A stretch of 9,571 nt of DNA from Erysipelotrichaceae bacterium (GTDB taxonomy: Bacteria; Bacillota_I; Bacilli_A; Erysipelotrichales; Coprobacillaceae). The first letter of the stretch is position 1. Every line of letters starts with the position of its first letter. The notes beneath the pieces are model-generated. The model ran no database searches. It was not told where the DNA came from and saw only the letters and a list, made by a program, of their open reading frames with translations. Below, in pieces: positions 1 to 6,052 of the stretch. The stretch spans positions 1 through 9,571 of the forward strand of contig JAJQGQ010000178.1 of assembly GCA_021200395.1 (NCBI GenBank). Reading direction: 5' to 3'. The position numbers and the translations under genes are program-made.

Positions 1-1
1 T

Positions 2-904
2 GCTAATACAATGGAAAATACTTTAGATTATTGGTTCAATCAAATGAATACCAATCGTAAGGAATACAAAAAAGTTCAAGTACCTAAAGCACCTGAAAAA
101 TTGTTATTAAGCATTATCTATGGCCATTTATTTACAGCAATAGATCAAAATGATGAAAATAATTATGATATTGAACATTTGGCACCTAAAGGAAAAATGA
201 GAATTTTATTAAATAAATTTAACAATGGTGAAGAAGAAAACAAATTACCTATTAGCTCATTCGGAAATCTTTGTTTATTGAAAGAAGGAATCAATAGGAA
301 GAAAAAAGATAAAACACTTTATGAAGACACCATCTATTTAAATAAACTTAATGATAAACATATATCATTAAAAGAAATAGAGAAAAAATTTACATTTACT
401 ACTAAAGAAGATTTGGATTGGATCAATAAAGATTTTAATAACTTCAATGATTTAAAATATGAATATACTATGTTTGTTACTAATAGATTTCAAAAACAAA
501 AAAGATTTATTTTACAAAATCTTTTTCCTGATGAAGATTTAACTTATATTTCAAAAGAACCTATCACTTATATAACAACTGGTTATGTAAATCAACATGC
601 TACTAATACTTCCTTAATTAAATCTTCATTTGTTATTCACGATAAAAATAATGAATTAGGATTTTATGATATTTTAAGCAAACTTAAAGGTTGGCAAAAA
701 GATATATTTCTAATTATTAATGAAATTGATAAGGAAACATTTACTCTCAAAGATTTATATGCTTACAAAGACGAATTGCAAACATTACATCCTCATAATA
801 CTACTATAGAAGCTAGAATAAGATCATCTTTGCAAGAATTAAGAGACTTAGGTATTATAGAATTTGTTTCTAAAGGTGTTTATAAAAGGTTGTGGAAAGT
901 ATAA
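2..904 (+). CDS. DUF1524/GmrSD-type HNH nuclease C-terminal part with DpnI-like winged helix (5' partial)
   Basis: The reading frame is open to the left edge of the window, so the ATG at 11 is probably internal and the gene begins outside; residue numbers here count from that ATG. Residues 54-60 (IEHLAPK) are the His-containing first part of the DUF1524 HNH fold. Residues 83-102 (SFGNLCLL followed by N95 and lysines) match its second conserved part. DUF1524 is usually preceded by a DUF262 ParB-like NTPase, as in the GmrSD type IV restriction enzymes; that part would lie upstream. The last 75 or so residues (about 222-297; FTLKDLYAY, LQTLHPHN, IRSSLQELRDLGIIEF) look like the C-terminal winged helix of DpnI and Dam-replacing enzymes, which in DpnI binds methylated DNA. 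A role in restriction of modified foreign DNA is inferred. The gene converges on the ROK/EIIB gene and shares its terminator. The nuclease family is fairly sure; the winged-helix call is from motif likeness only. Confidence 0.78.
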   Translation, partial: ANTMENTLDYWFNQMNTNRKEYKKVQVPKAPEKLLLSIIYGHLFTAIDQNDENNYDIEHLAPKGKMRILLNKFNNGEEENKLPISSFGNLCLLKEGINRKKKDKTLYEDTIYLNKLNDKHISLKEIEKKFTFTTKEDLDWINKDFNNFNDLKYEYTMFVTNRFQKQKRFILQNLFPDEDLTYISKEPITYITTGYVNQHATNTSLIKSSFVIHDKNNELGFYDILSKLKGWQKDIFLIINEIDKETFTLKDLYAYKDELQTLHPHNTTIEARIRSSLQELRDLGIIEFVSKGVYKRLWKV

Positions 905-933
905 AACGAGAATGATTATGATTCATTCTCGTT
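905..933. terminator. Shared bidirectional terminator between convergent genes
   Basis: A perfect 11-bp inverted repeat (905-915 with 923-933, arm AACGAGAATGA) has a 7-nt loop. Short T-rich tracts follow it on both strands. It starts one base after the stop of the HNH nuclease gene. The stop codon of the minus-strand ROK/EIIB gene (916-918) lies in the loop and its last codons form one arm, so the hairpin overlaps coding sequence. Confidence 0.7.
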
Positions 934-2334
934 ATTTTCGTTAATATAGTCTACACACATCTTTGTGATACCATTTAAAATATAAGGATAAGGTTTTTCA
1001 ATATAGTAGAATTCAGGCAAAAAATCTTCATCAATAAAAGATTTTAAAGACCCTTTGACCTCATTAACATCTGGTGTCATTGGCGAATGCAAGGCAACAG
1101 CTTCAGGTCCTATGGCTATAAGTGTAGGAAGCAAAGATTTTGTAACTAGTTCTAAAGCGCCATGTTCTGTTTTAATCAACTTATCAGGTTCATCTGATAA
1201 CTGCATACGTCTTAAAAAGAATCTTATTTCTCCAGAAATACCATTTTTACCTCTTATAGGTTTTCTATTTAAAACAATACCTTGACCACCACAACCATAG
1301 CCAAATGGTTGTGTATGATAAACAATACTAGAATATTCAGGATGTTCTTCACTAAAACCTACAACCGCAGCATTAGCATTATTTTCAGCAAAAACCTTAA
1401 TATGATATTTATCTTCAAAATCTGTCTTCATATCGACAGCACCTGGGATTTGTGGTTCTTTAATGATTCTATTATCTTCAACAACTCCTGGAGTTGCAAT
1501 ACCTATCATATCAATATATCCATGTTTTAATAAAACAGTATCAATAATGTCGTATAAGTCAAATATATTAAATTTACATTTAATAATAAGGTTACTATCA
1601 ATGATTTCACATTTATCATGAAGTTGATAAAATATACGCGTTTTATCGTAGTTTCTTATAATAGCGATGGATAAGATACGATTTTCATACTCTGTACAAT
1701 GTTCATAAGATGCATTCTCTGCTTCTTTTTTATCTTCAAAATATGTTTCAAATTCACTTTGAATATATTTAATAGCTTCTAATGCATCATATTGAGCAAA
1801 GATGGTTGTTGGTATTTGTAATACAAGTTTATCAGTTAATGTGTCTTTAAGACGATTTAACATATAACCAATTTGTGGGGCTATTAATATAACATCATAG
1901 TCATTAGCTTCTTCATAAATATTCAAATAAGATACAGCATTAAATTCATAATCCAAACCAAGCATACCGGCAGTCGATTGAAGCATTTCAGCAAACATGC
2001 CTGTTGTTAGTCCTGTGCTACAAGATAACAAAATACGCAATATTTTTTCATTTTGTAGATTAATAAGTGTTTCAACCATTTCATCATAAAGTTGTTTTGC
2101 ATGATTTTCATCAACAAGTTCAAAATGAAGATAAAATTTAGAAGAATTGTCTTTATAAGAAATCATGCTAAATTCTACAATGGTATTATCTTCAATATCG
2201 GTAAAAGTGATTGAATTTTCTCCGTATTGCGTTGTTAATTTGATGAGATTATCATTTTCAGAAATGATTCGATAATCAATAGTATTATGTTGTTTAATCC
2301 ACGTTTTAAATTGATTAGTTAATGTATTTGCCAT
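916..2334 (-). CDS. PTS EIIB-like / degenerate ROK-domain fusion protein, probable sugar-state sensor
   Basis: 472 aa. Residues 1-95 are an N-terminal region I do not recognise. Residues 98-200 resemble a lactose/cellobiose-type PTS EIIB domain: beta strand, then C105-STGLTTGM, where Cys105 is at the phosphocysteine position. Residues 218-472 form a ROK (sugar kinase/repressor) fold. IGIATPGVVE (277-286) matches the ROK phosphate-binding strand, AENNANAAVVG (316-326) the active-site segment, GYGCGGQGIV (345-354) the glycine loop, and GKNGISGEI (362-370) the sugar-binding GEIGH region. Several catalytic features are missing. The Asp of the usual END-A-N is Asn319, the His of GEIGH is replaced by FF, and there is no CxCGxxGC zinc motif. 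Catalytic activity is therefore unlikely; sensing or regulation by Cys105 phosphorylation is my inference. The start has a weak GAGAG ribosome site. No DNA-binding helix-turn-helix is obvious. Confidence 0.72.
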   Translation of the reverse strand: MANTLTNQFKTWIKQHNTIDYRIISENDNLIKLTTQYGENSITFTDIEDNTIVEFSMISYKDNSSKFYLHFELVDENHAKQLYDEMVETLINLQNEKILRILLSCSTGLTTGMFAEMLQSTAGMLGLDYEFNAVSYLNIYEEANDYDVILIAPQIGYMLNRLKDTLTDKLVLQIPTTIFAQYDALEAIKYIQSEFETYFEDKKEAENASYEHCTEYENRILSIAIIRNYDKTRIFYQLHDKCEIIDSNLIIKCKFNIFDLYDIIDTVLLKHGYIDMIGIATPGVVEDNRIIKEPQIPGAVDMKTDFEDKYHIKVFAENNANAAVVGFSEEHPEYSSIVYHTQPFGYGCGGQGIVLNRKPIRGKNGISGEIRFFLRRMQLSDEPDKLIKTEHGALELVTKSLLPTLIAIGPEAVALHSPMTPDVNEVKGSLKSFIDEDFLPEFYYIEKPYPYILNGITKMCVDYINENNENES

Positions 2335-2347
2335 TGTTGTCTCTCTT

Positions 2348-2387
2348 TTCTTATTATTATATTACAAACAATAATAAGAAATGTAAA
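2348..2387 (-). promoter_or_regulatory. Promoter with overlapping palindromic operator candidate for the ROK/EIIB gene
   Basis: On the minus strand, TTTACA (2387-2382) and TAATAT (2364-2359) are 17 bp apart. An exact inverted repeat, TTCTTATTATT (2348-2358) and AATAATAAGAA (2370-2380), brackets the -10 with an 11-bp gap. This is the geometry of a repressor site. Farther upstream, two TATGCATA palindromes (2396-2403 and 2417-2424) are 21 bp apart, on the same helix face. The AT-rich background lowers certainty. Confidence 0.4.
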
Positions 2388-2561
2388 TTAAAAAATATGC
2401 ATAGCACTATAAATTATATGCATAAAAGCTAGATTCATATAATTATCTAAATATTATGAAACTGAAAATTATGATTTACGAATATCATAAATGATTTCTA
2501 AAATATACCTTTATATTTATGAATTTAACAAGAAAGTCGGGACTTTTTATGTCAAAATATA

Positions 2562-2570
2562 TGTTATAAT
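2562..2570 (+). promoter_or_regulatory. Extended -10 promoter of the small membrane peptide gene
   Basis: TGTTATAAT combines the TGn extension with a perfect TATAAT (2565-2570). No good -35 is present, which the extended -10 can offset. Transcription would begin near 2577, giving a leader of about 38 nt before the ATG at 2615. Confidence 0.6.
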
Positions 2571-2614
2571 ATATATGTCATTTTTTCCTCCCAGTTGAGG
2601 AGGAGGTGATTAAT

Positions 2615-2701
2615 ATGGCCCTCAGCTTTTTATTGTCTGTTATGGCAGGTGTAGTGGCCTACTACATTTGTAAGTGGTTAGACAGATATATTAAAAAATG
2701 A
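2615..2701 (+). CDS. 28-aa hydrophobic membrane peptide, candidate type I toxin
   Basis: The peptide begins MALSFLLSVMAGVVAYYI, continues CKWLDRY and ends IKK. It has one hydrophobic span (about residues 3-18) and a basic tail, the usual layout of type I toxin peptides. An ideal ribosome site, AGGAGG (2601-2606), lies 8 nt before the ATG. The leader can form a hairpin, CCTCC (2587-2591) with GGAGG (2599-2603), extendable by one more pair, which would hide part of the ribosome site. A strong terminator follows 33 bp after the stop, so the gene is monocistronic with a transcript of about 190 nt. Similar LSFLLSVxAGVVAYYICKWLD peptides are, from memory, common as hypothetical proteins in Firmicutes. 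The toxic function is inferred from the architecture and the convergent antisense promoter. Confidence 0.72.
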   Translation: MALSFLLSVMAGVVAYYICKWLDRYIKK

Positions 2702-2734
2702 CTAACCCAAGTGATAAACCACTCTAAAAGTTAG

Positions 2735-2767
2735 AAAACGGTAAGGAGACCTATTCCTTACCGTTTT
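2735..2767. terminator. Strong terminator of the small peptide mRNA, possibly also used from the other strand
   Basis: A perfect 13-bp stem (2735-2747 with 2755-2767, arm AAAACGGTAAGGA) has a 7-nt loop; the + side ends in TTTT and then CGTTTT. On the minus strand the stem also ends in TTTT, so it may stop the antisense RNA and the nfn mRNA. Just before it, CTAAC/GTTAG (2702-2706, 2730-2734) and AGTG/CACT (2710-2713, 2720-2723) form a nested structure in the 3' untranslated region. Confidence 0.8.
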
Positions 2768-2798
2768 CGTTTTGTGATTTAATGGTCCTCAACCTCAC
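2735..2798 (-). ncRNA. Candidate antisense RNA (antitoxin) overlapping the 3' end of the peptide mRNA
   Basis: A minus-strand promoter (2805-2833) points into the 3' end of the peptide transcript and would start near 2798. The hairpin at 2735-2767 can act as terminator, giving an RNA of about 60-70 nt fully complementary to the peptide mRNA tail. Convergent antisense RNAs of this kind control TxpA/RatA and BsrG/SR4 type toxins. The ends are estimated and expression is not shown by the sequence alone. Confidence 0.42.
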
Positions 2799-2804
2799 AA
2801 GGTG

Positions 2805-2833
2805 ATTATAACATTCAAAATATTTTAATTCAA
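2805..2833 (-). promoter_or_regulatory. Antisense promoter facing the peptide gene
   Basis: On the minus strand, TTGAAT (2833-2828), a 17-bp spacer and TATAAT (2810-2805) with an extended TGT give a near-consensus promoter. It has the same ATGTTATAAT sequence as the peptide gene promoter. It begins just after the nfnB stop codon and has no minus-strand gene directly in front of it, so an antisense RNA is the simplest product. Confidence 0.55.
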
Positions 2834-2842
2834 GTGTAACTT

Positions 2843-4231
2843 TTATTGATTCTTTAAAGCTTCATCTATAGCTTGAGCTGCCTTTTTACCAGCACCCATT
2901 GCTAAAATAACAGTTGCTGCACCAGTAACAGCATCACCACCAGCATAAACACCATCTTTAGATGTTTTCATTGTATCTTCATCAACAATGATACCACCCC
3001 ATTTTTGTGTATCTAAGCCAGGTGTTGTTTGTCTAATTAATGGGTTTGGACTTTGTCCAATCGCCACAATAACTGTTCCTGTTTCAATTGAGAAGTTAGA
3101 ACCTTCTTTAACGATTGGTCTTCTTCTACCACTAGCATCAGGTTCACCTAATTCCATTTCAACACATTCCATAGATTTAACCCAACCATCTTCACCATAA
3201 ATGTGAACTGGATTAGTTAAGAATTTAAAGATGATTCCTTCTTCCTTAGCATGATGGATTTCTTCAGCTCTAGCTGGTGCTTCTTTAGCACTACGACGAT
3301 AAACGATATAAACATTTTCAGCACCTAATCGTTTAGCAGTTCTCGCAGCATCCATAGCTACGTTACCAGCACCAATAACACATACAGTATCAGTAATTTT
3401 AACTGGTGTAGGATGATCAGGGAATTGATATCCTTTCATTAAATTAACACGTGTTAAAAATTCATTAGCGGCATAAACACCATTCAAGTTTTCTCCAGGA
3501 ATACCTTGGAAACGTGGAAGTCCTGCCCCACTACCAACAAATATAGCTTCATAACCATCAGCTTGTAATTCATCAATAGTAATTGAACGTCCAACAACAA
3601 CATTCGTCTCAAAATCCACACCTAAAGCTGCTACACCATCCACTTCTTGTTGTACCAAAGCTTTTGGTAAACGGAATTCAGGAATACCATAAGATAAAAC
3701 ACCACCAGTTTTATGTAATGCTTCAAATACAGTAACATCATAACCTCTTTTAGCAAGTTCTCCAGCACAAGTAATACCTGCAGGACCACTTCCTACAATA
3801 GCAACTTTTTTACCATTCTTTTCGATGTTAATTTCTTTTTGAACCCCATGTTCTCTATGATAATCAGCAACAAATCTTTCCAAACGACCAATACCAACTG
3901 GTTCGCCTTTTTTACCTCTTATACATTGTCCTTCACATTGATTTTCTTGAGGACATACACGACCACATATAGCAGGTAAAGCATTTTCACTTGTAATAAT
4001 ATCATAAGCTGCTTCGAAATCTCCTTCTGCTACCTTAGCAATAAAATCAGGAATTGGAACACCTACTGGGCAACCTTGGGTACAAGGCTTGTTACGGCAA
4101 TTCAAACATCTAGTTGCTTCTTCCATAGCTTGTTCCTTTGTATAACCTAAAGAAACTTCTTCAAAATTCTTATTTCTAACGTTAGGATCCTGTTCAGGCA
4201 TCTTAACTTTTTCTTGTGACATATTAGGCAT
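2843..4231 (-). CDS. nfnB: NfnB: large subunit of NADH-dependent reduced ferredoxin:NADP+ oxidoreductase (GltD/GltA-like)
   Basis: 462 aa, cytoplasmic flavoprotein of the glutamate synthase small-subunit family. The N-terminal iron-sulfur domain carries two cysteine sets, C42/C45/C50/C54 and C89/C93/C99/C103, for two [4Fe-4S] clusters. An FAD Rossmann motif GSGPAG is at 147-152. A second nucleotide motif GAGNVAMD (287-294) with R312-R313 suits NADP(H). The C-terminal GGDA (431-434) closes the FAD site. No large glutamate synthase subunit is nearby. Instead the partner is an NfnA-like protein directly upstream, with the start ATG overlapping the nfnA stop (TAATG). This pairing and both lengths fit the Nfn transhydrogenase, which bifurcates electrons between NADPH, NAD+ and ferredoxin. 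SudAB-type sulfide dehydrogenase has the same architecture and cannot be excluded. Confidence 0.85.
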   Translation of the reverse strand: MPNMSQEKVKMPEQDPNVRNKNFEEVSLGYTKEQAMEEATRCLNCRNKPCTQGCPVGVPIPDFIAKVAEGDFEAAYDIITSENALPAICGRVCPQENQCEGQCIRGKKGEPVGIGRLERFVADYHREHGVQKEINIEKNGKKVAIVGSGPAGITCAGELAKRGYDVTVFEALHKTGGVLSYGIPEFRLPKALVQQEVDGVAALGVDFETNVVVGRSITIDELQADGYEAIFVGSGAGLPRFQGIPGENLNGVYAANEFLTRVNLMKGYQFPDHPTPVKITDTVCVIGAGNVAMDAARTAKRLGAENVYIVYRRSAKEAPARAEEIHHAKEEGIIFKFLTNPVHIYGEDGWVKSMECVEMELGEPDASGRRRPIVKEGSNFSIETGTVIVAIGQSPNPLIRQTTPGLDTQKWGGIIVDEDTMKTSKDGVYAGGDAVTGAATVILAMGAGKKAAQAIDEALKNQ

Positions 4232-5058
4232 TATCTTTTCACCCCCGTAATTTTACATATATGTGACTCTTCGCTCTTAAACATACGTTGTCTTGTCATT
4301 AATTCATCAAAATCAACCAATAATCCATCAAAATCAGGACCATCAACACAAGCAAACTTAATTTTGCCATCAACTGTTACACGACAACATCCACACATAC
4401 CAGTACCATCAATCATAATAGGATTCAATGATACTGAAGTTTTTAAATTATGAGGTTTCGTTACATTAACAACTGCTCTCATCATAGGTACAGGACCAAT
4501 AGCAATGACTTCATCAATTGCATCACCACGATCAATCATATCTTGTAATACATCAGTGACAAAGCCATGATGTCCCATAGAGCCATCATCAGTTGTAATA
4601 TAAACATTCTTACAGAATTCTTTAAACTTATCAGCCCATAAAACATATTGTGTTTCACGTCCACCAATAATTACGTCACATTCAACACCCATAGCTGCTA
4701 AAGCACGCAATTGTGGATATAATGGTGCGCTTCCAACACCACCAGCAACACCAACAACATGATTTGATTTCACTAATTTAGTAGGTTCACCTAAAGGACC
4801 AACAAAATCGGTCAAACAATCACCTTGTTGTAATTTAGATAATTGAATAGTAGAATAGCCTACAACTTGATAAATAATAGTAATTGTTTCTTCATCTCTA
4901 TCATAATCAGCAATTGTTAAAGGAATTCTTTCACCATCTTCGCCAACTCTGAGAATAATGAATTGCCCAGGCTCACATTTTCTTGCGACATAAGGTGCAT
5001 GTACAACCATGAGTTCAACTGCATCATTCAATACTTCTTTCTTTAAAATTTCGTACAT
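4231..5058 (-). CDS. nfnA: NfnA: small FAD/[2Fe-2S] subunit of the Nfn transhydrogenase
   Basis: 275 aa, related to the dihydroorotate dehydrogenase electron-transfer subunit PyrK and to ferredoxin-NADP reductases. RIPLTIAD (44-51) is the FAD-binding motif. GVAGGVGSAPLYPQ (103-116) begins the NAD(H)-binding domain. GTGMCGCCRV with C222, C224 and C225, plus C237, supplies the [2Fe-2S] ligands. The tail FDELMTRQRMF is typical of NfnA/SudB proteins. It is the first gene of a two-gene operon, and its TAA overlaps the nfnB ATG by one base, implying translational coupling. The ribosome site is AGGGGA about 8 nt before the start. In the complex this subunit would take the NADH/NAD+ side. No pyrimidine genes are nearby, which argues against PyrK. 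Confidence 0.85.
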   Translation of the reverse strand: MYEILKKEVLNDAVELMVVHAPYVARKCEPGQFIILRVGEDGERIPLTIADYDRDEETITIIYQVVGYSTIQLSKLQQGDCLTDFVGPLGEPTKLVKSNHVVGVAGGVGSAPLYPQLRALAAMGVECDVIIGGRETQYVLWADKFKEFCKNVYITTDDGSMGHHGFVTDVLQDMIDRGDAIDEVIAIGPVPMMRAVVNVTKPHNLKTSVSLNPIMIDGTGMCGCCRVTVDGKIKFACVDGPDFDGLLVDFDELMTRQRMFKSEESHICKITGVKR

Positions 5059-5088
5059 TCTTTCATCCCCTATTCATAATTCAAATGC

Positions 5089-5117
5089 ATTATATCATAG
5101 CTTTTTTTATTTATCAA
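5089..5117 (-). promoter_or_regulatory. Promoter of nfnAB
   Basis: On the minus strand, TTGATA (5117-5112), 17 bp, then TATAAT (5094-5089). The start would be near 5082, leaving a leader of about 24 nt. Confidence 0.7.
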
Positions 5118-5119
5118 TA

Positions 5120-5149
5120 CTGTGATAAAACACACATATCGTGATAAAA
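5120..5149 (-). promoter_or_regulatory. Candidate redox (Rex-like) or CRP/FNR-type operator upstream of nfnAB
   Basis: TGTGA-TAAAAC-ACACA (5121-5136) matches the TGTGA-N6-TCACA arrangement shared by CRP/FNR sites and one class of Rex box at 9 of 10 positions. It lies 3 bp upstream of the -35. A direct repeat GTGATAAAA occurs at 5122-5130 and 5141-5149. Rex control would suit an NAD(P)H enzyme, but the position suits an activator at least as well. Confidence 0.33.
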
Positions 5150-5237
5150 AAGATTCATTATATCTTTTTTATATTGTAACTGATTGTTTTATATTTGTAC
5201 AATGTTTATTTTCATATCTACTATAATTCACATGCAT

Positions 5238-5266
5238 AAAAAAGTCACAGGATTAAATCCCATGAC
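5238..5266 (-). terminator. Terminator of the 50-aa membrane protein gene
   Basis: On the minus strand, GTCATGGGAT pairs with ATCCTGTGAC (5266-5257 with 5253-5244). The 10-bp stem has two G-U pairs and a 3-nt loop, and six T follow. The G-U pairs make it a better hairpin on the minus than on the plus strand. It separates this gene from nfnAB. Confidence 0.72.
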
Positions 5267-5291
5267 ACAAAATAGATACCTTTCTTTTATC

Positions 5292-5444
5292 TTAACCAAT
5301 ACCAAAATAATATCTTAGCAAAACTGCCAATATGATAATAATCAATACAACAAGACCATAAGTTACACTCATTCTACCATAACCTTGCCAGTCATTTTGT
5401 AATTCTCTAGTCTTTTCTGGAGATATGAATCTTTTCTTTTCCAT
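5292..5444 (-). CDS. 50-aa single-pass membrane protein, unknown function
   Basis: The protein starts MEKKRFISPEKTRELQ. It has a hydrophilic, charged N-terminal half (1-24), one hydrophobic helix (about 26-43, VTYGLVVLIIIILAVLL), and a short tail ending in GIG. The basic N-terminus suggests the tail faces outward. An upstream in-frame ATG at 5456 would add MGKR; neither start has a strong ribosome site. Its own promoter (5478-5506) and terminator (5238-5266) make it monocistronic, which supports a real gene. I do not recognise the family. It resembles the many small membrane proteins of unknown role in Firmicutes. Confidence 0.7.
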   Translation of the reverse strand: MEKKRFISPEKTRELQNDWQGYGRMSVTYGLVVLIIIILAVLLRYYFGIG

Positions 5445-5477
5445 ACGTTTTCCCATACTATCTATTTTGTTATGATT

Positions 5478-5506
5478 ATTTTATCATTATCTTATTTCCT
5501 TAACAA
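5478..5506 (-). promoter_or_regulatory. Promoter of the 50-aa membrane protein gene
   Basis: On the minus strand, TTGTTA (5506-5501), 17 bp, TAAAAT (5483-5478). Upstream, TGACATTTGTCA (5534-5545) is a perfect 12-bp palindrome and a possible regulator site. Confidence 0.5.
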
Positions 5507-5598
5507 CAAATCATAACCAAGTCATTAAAAATGTGACATTTGTCATAAATAAATATTTTTTTCAATTCTTTTCATGACGTTATAGGACTTTAAAAAGG

Positions 5599-5628
5599 CA
5601 TTTTCTAATCAATAGAAAATGTTTTTTT
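5599..5628 (+). terminator. Orphan hairpin terminator near the element boundary
   Basis: CATTTTCTA (5599-5607) pairs with TAGAAAATG (5613-5621) across a 5-nt loop, followed by seven T on the + strand. The minus side also has a T-rich flank. No + strand gene is seen upstream, so it may be a leftover of the integration site or shield the chromosome from element transcription. Confidence 0.55.
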
Positions 5629-5648
5629 CTTTATTCTACTGAATAACA

Positions 5649-5698
5649 AGAAACGTTTCTAAAATTAATGTGGGTGAAATGTGGGTGAAAATGTGGGT
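5649..5698. repeat. Palindrome plus three ATGTGGGT direct repeats, candidate integrase arm sites of an att end
   Basis: AGAAACGTTTCT (5649-5660) is a perfect palindrome with a central CG. ATGTGGGT then occurs at 5668-5675, 5679-5686 and 5691-5698, at 11- and 12-bp pitch, so all copies face one side of the helix. Phased short repeats beside an element end are typical of arm-type sites for tyrosine integrases. No integrase gene lies here, so this would be the end distal to int. The palindrome alone could instead be a LacI/CcpA-type operator. Confidence 0.45.
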
Positions 5699-5701
5699 CG
5701 T

Positions 5702-5730
5702 TTGAAATGTCAAAAATAATAAGCTATAAT
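5702..5730 (+). promoter_or_regulatory. Near-consensus + strand promoter with no downstream ORF
   Basis: TTGAAA (5702-5707), 17 bp, TATAAT (5725-5730). It begins right after the ATGTGGGT repeats, so integrase binding could also control it. Confidence 0.6.
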
Positions 5731-5736
5731 ATATAT

Positions 5737-5810
5737 TGTTCAAACAAGAACCCTATTCATAATTTATAAAAAGTCTTGTTTTCTTTCTTTGTTTTTACAA
5801 GGCTTTTTAT
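5737..5810 (+). ncRNA. Candidate small RNA of about 75 nt
   Basis: The promoter at 5702-5730 is followed by a hairpin terminator (5768-5779 with 5797-5808, arm AAAAAGTCTTGT, one G-U pair) whose distal arm ends in T5 and leads into an AT-rich tail. There is no start codon with a ribosome site in between. A second hairpin with seven T follows at 5831-5857. The ends are estimates. It might instead be an attenuated leader that lost its gene. Confidence 0.35.
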
Positions 5811-5830
5811 TTACTTCCTGTTTTTATTTG

Positions 5831-5857
5831 CCTGGTACTATTACCAGGTGTTTTTTT
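5831..5857 (+). terminator. Second hairpin terminator
   Basis: CCTGGTA (5831-5837) pairs with TACCAGG (5842-5848) across 4 nt, then TG and seven T. A sister hairpin CCTGGT/ACCAGG (5870-5875, 5884-5889) lies 22 bp further on without a T tail. Confidence 0.6.
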
Positions 5858-5911
5858 ATTTTGCTTTTTCCTGGTAGTAGTTCACCAGGTATAAAACAAT
5901 TTAGATCTAAA

Positions 5912-6052
5912 TTAAAGATGATCATTTTTTAAATATCTGATTGCTTCTATTTGGAATTGAGACATATAACTATACACATTTTCATTTCTCGATGCCTTCC
6001 AGGGCGTTATTTTAAAGCTAAAAAACTTTTGAAAAGGGATTTTTGTGTAAAT
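5912..6052 (-). other. Possible decayed coding fragment
   Basis: The minus frame is open for 46 codons before a TAA at 5914-5912, with protein-like composition (FKITPWKASRNENVYSYM, then SQFQIEAIRYLKN). It has no start codon with a ribosome site and a stop just upstream. It could be the tail of a deleted phage gene lying beyond the GC-rich patch. I do not recognise it, and chance openness is possible. Confidence 0.2.

Noticed and set aside
1055..1530. Two + strand open frames of 76 and 82 codons
   Set aside because: They lie opposite the well-supported ROK/EIIB gene, have no ribosome sites and show no recognisable motifs.
2988..3200. + strand open frame of 70 codons
   Set aside because: It is antisense to the conserved NADP-domain coding sequence of nfnB and has no independent support.
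2843..4231. Glutamate synthase small subunit (GltD) as the product
   Set aside because: The fold is the same, but no large subunit is present and the directly coupled neighbour is NfnA-like, so the Nfn assignment fits better.
4231..5058. PyrK, the dihydroorotate dehydrogenase electron-transfer subunit
   Set aside because: No pyrimidine genes are near, and the tail and partner match NfnA/SudB proteins.
5238..5640. tRNA or tmRNA gene as integration target
   Set aside because: No cloverleaf, T-loop or CCA-like end could be found near the element boundary.
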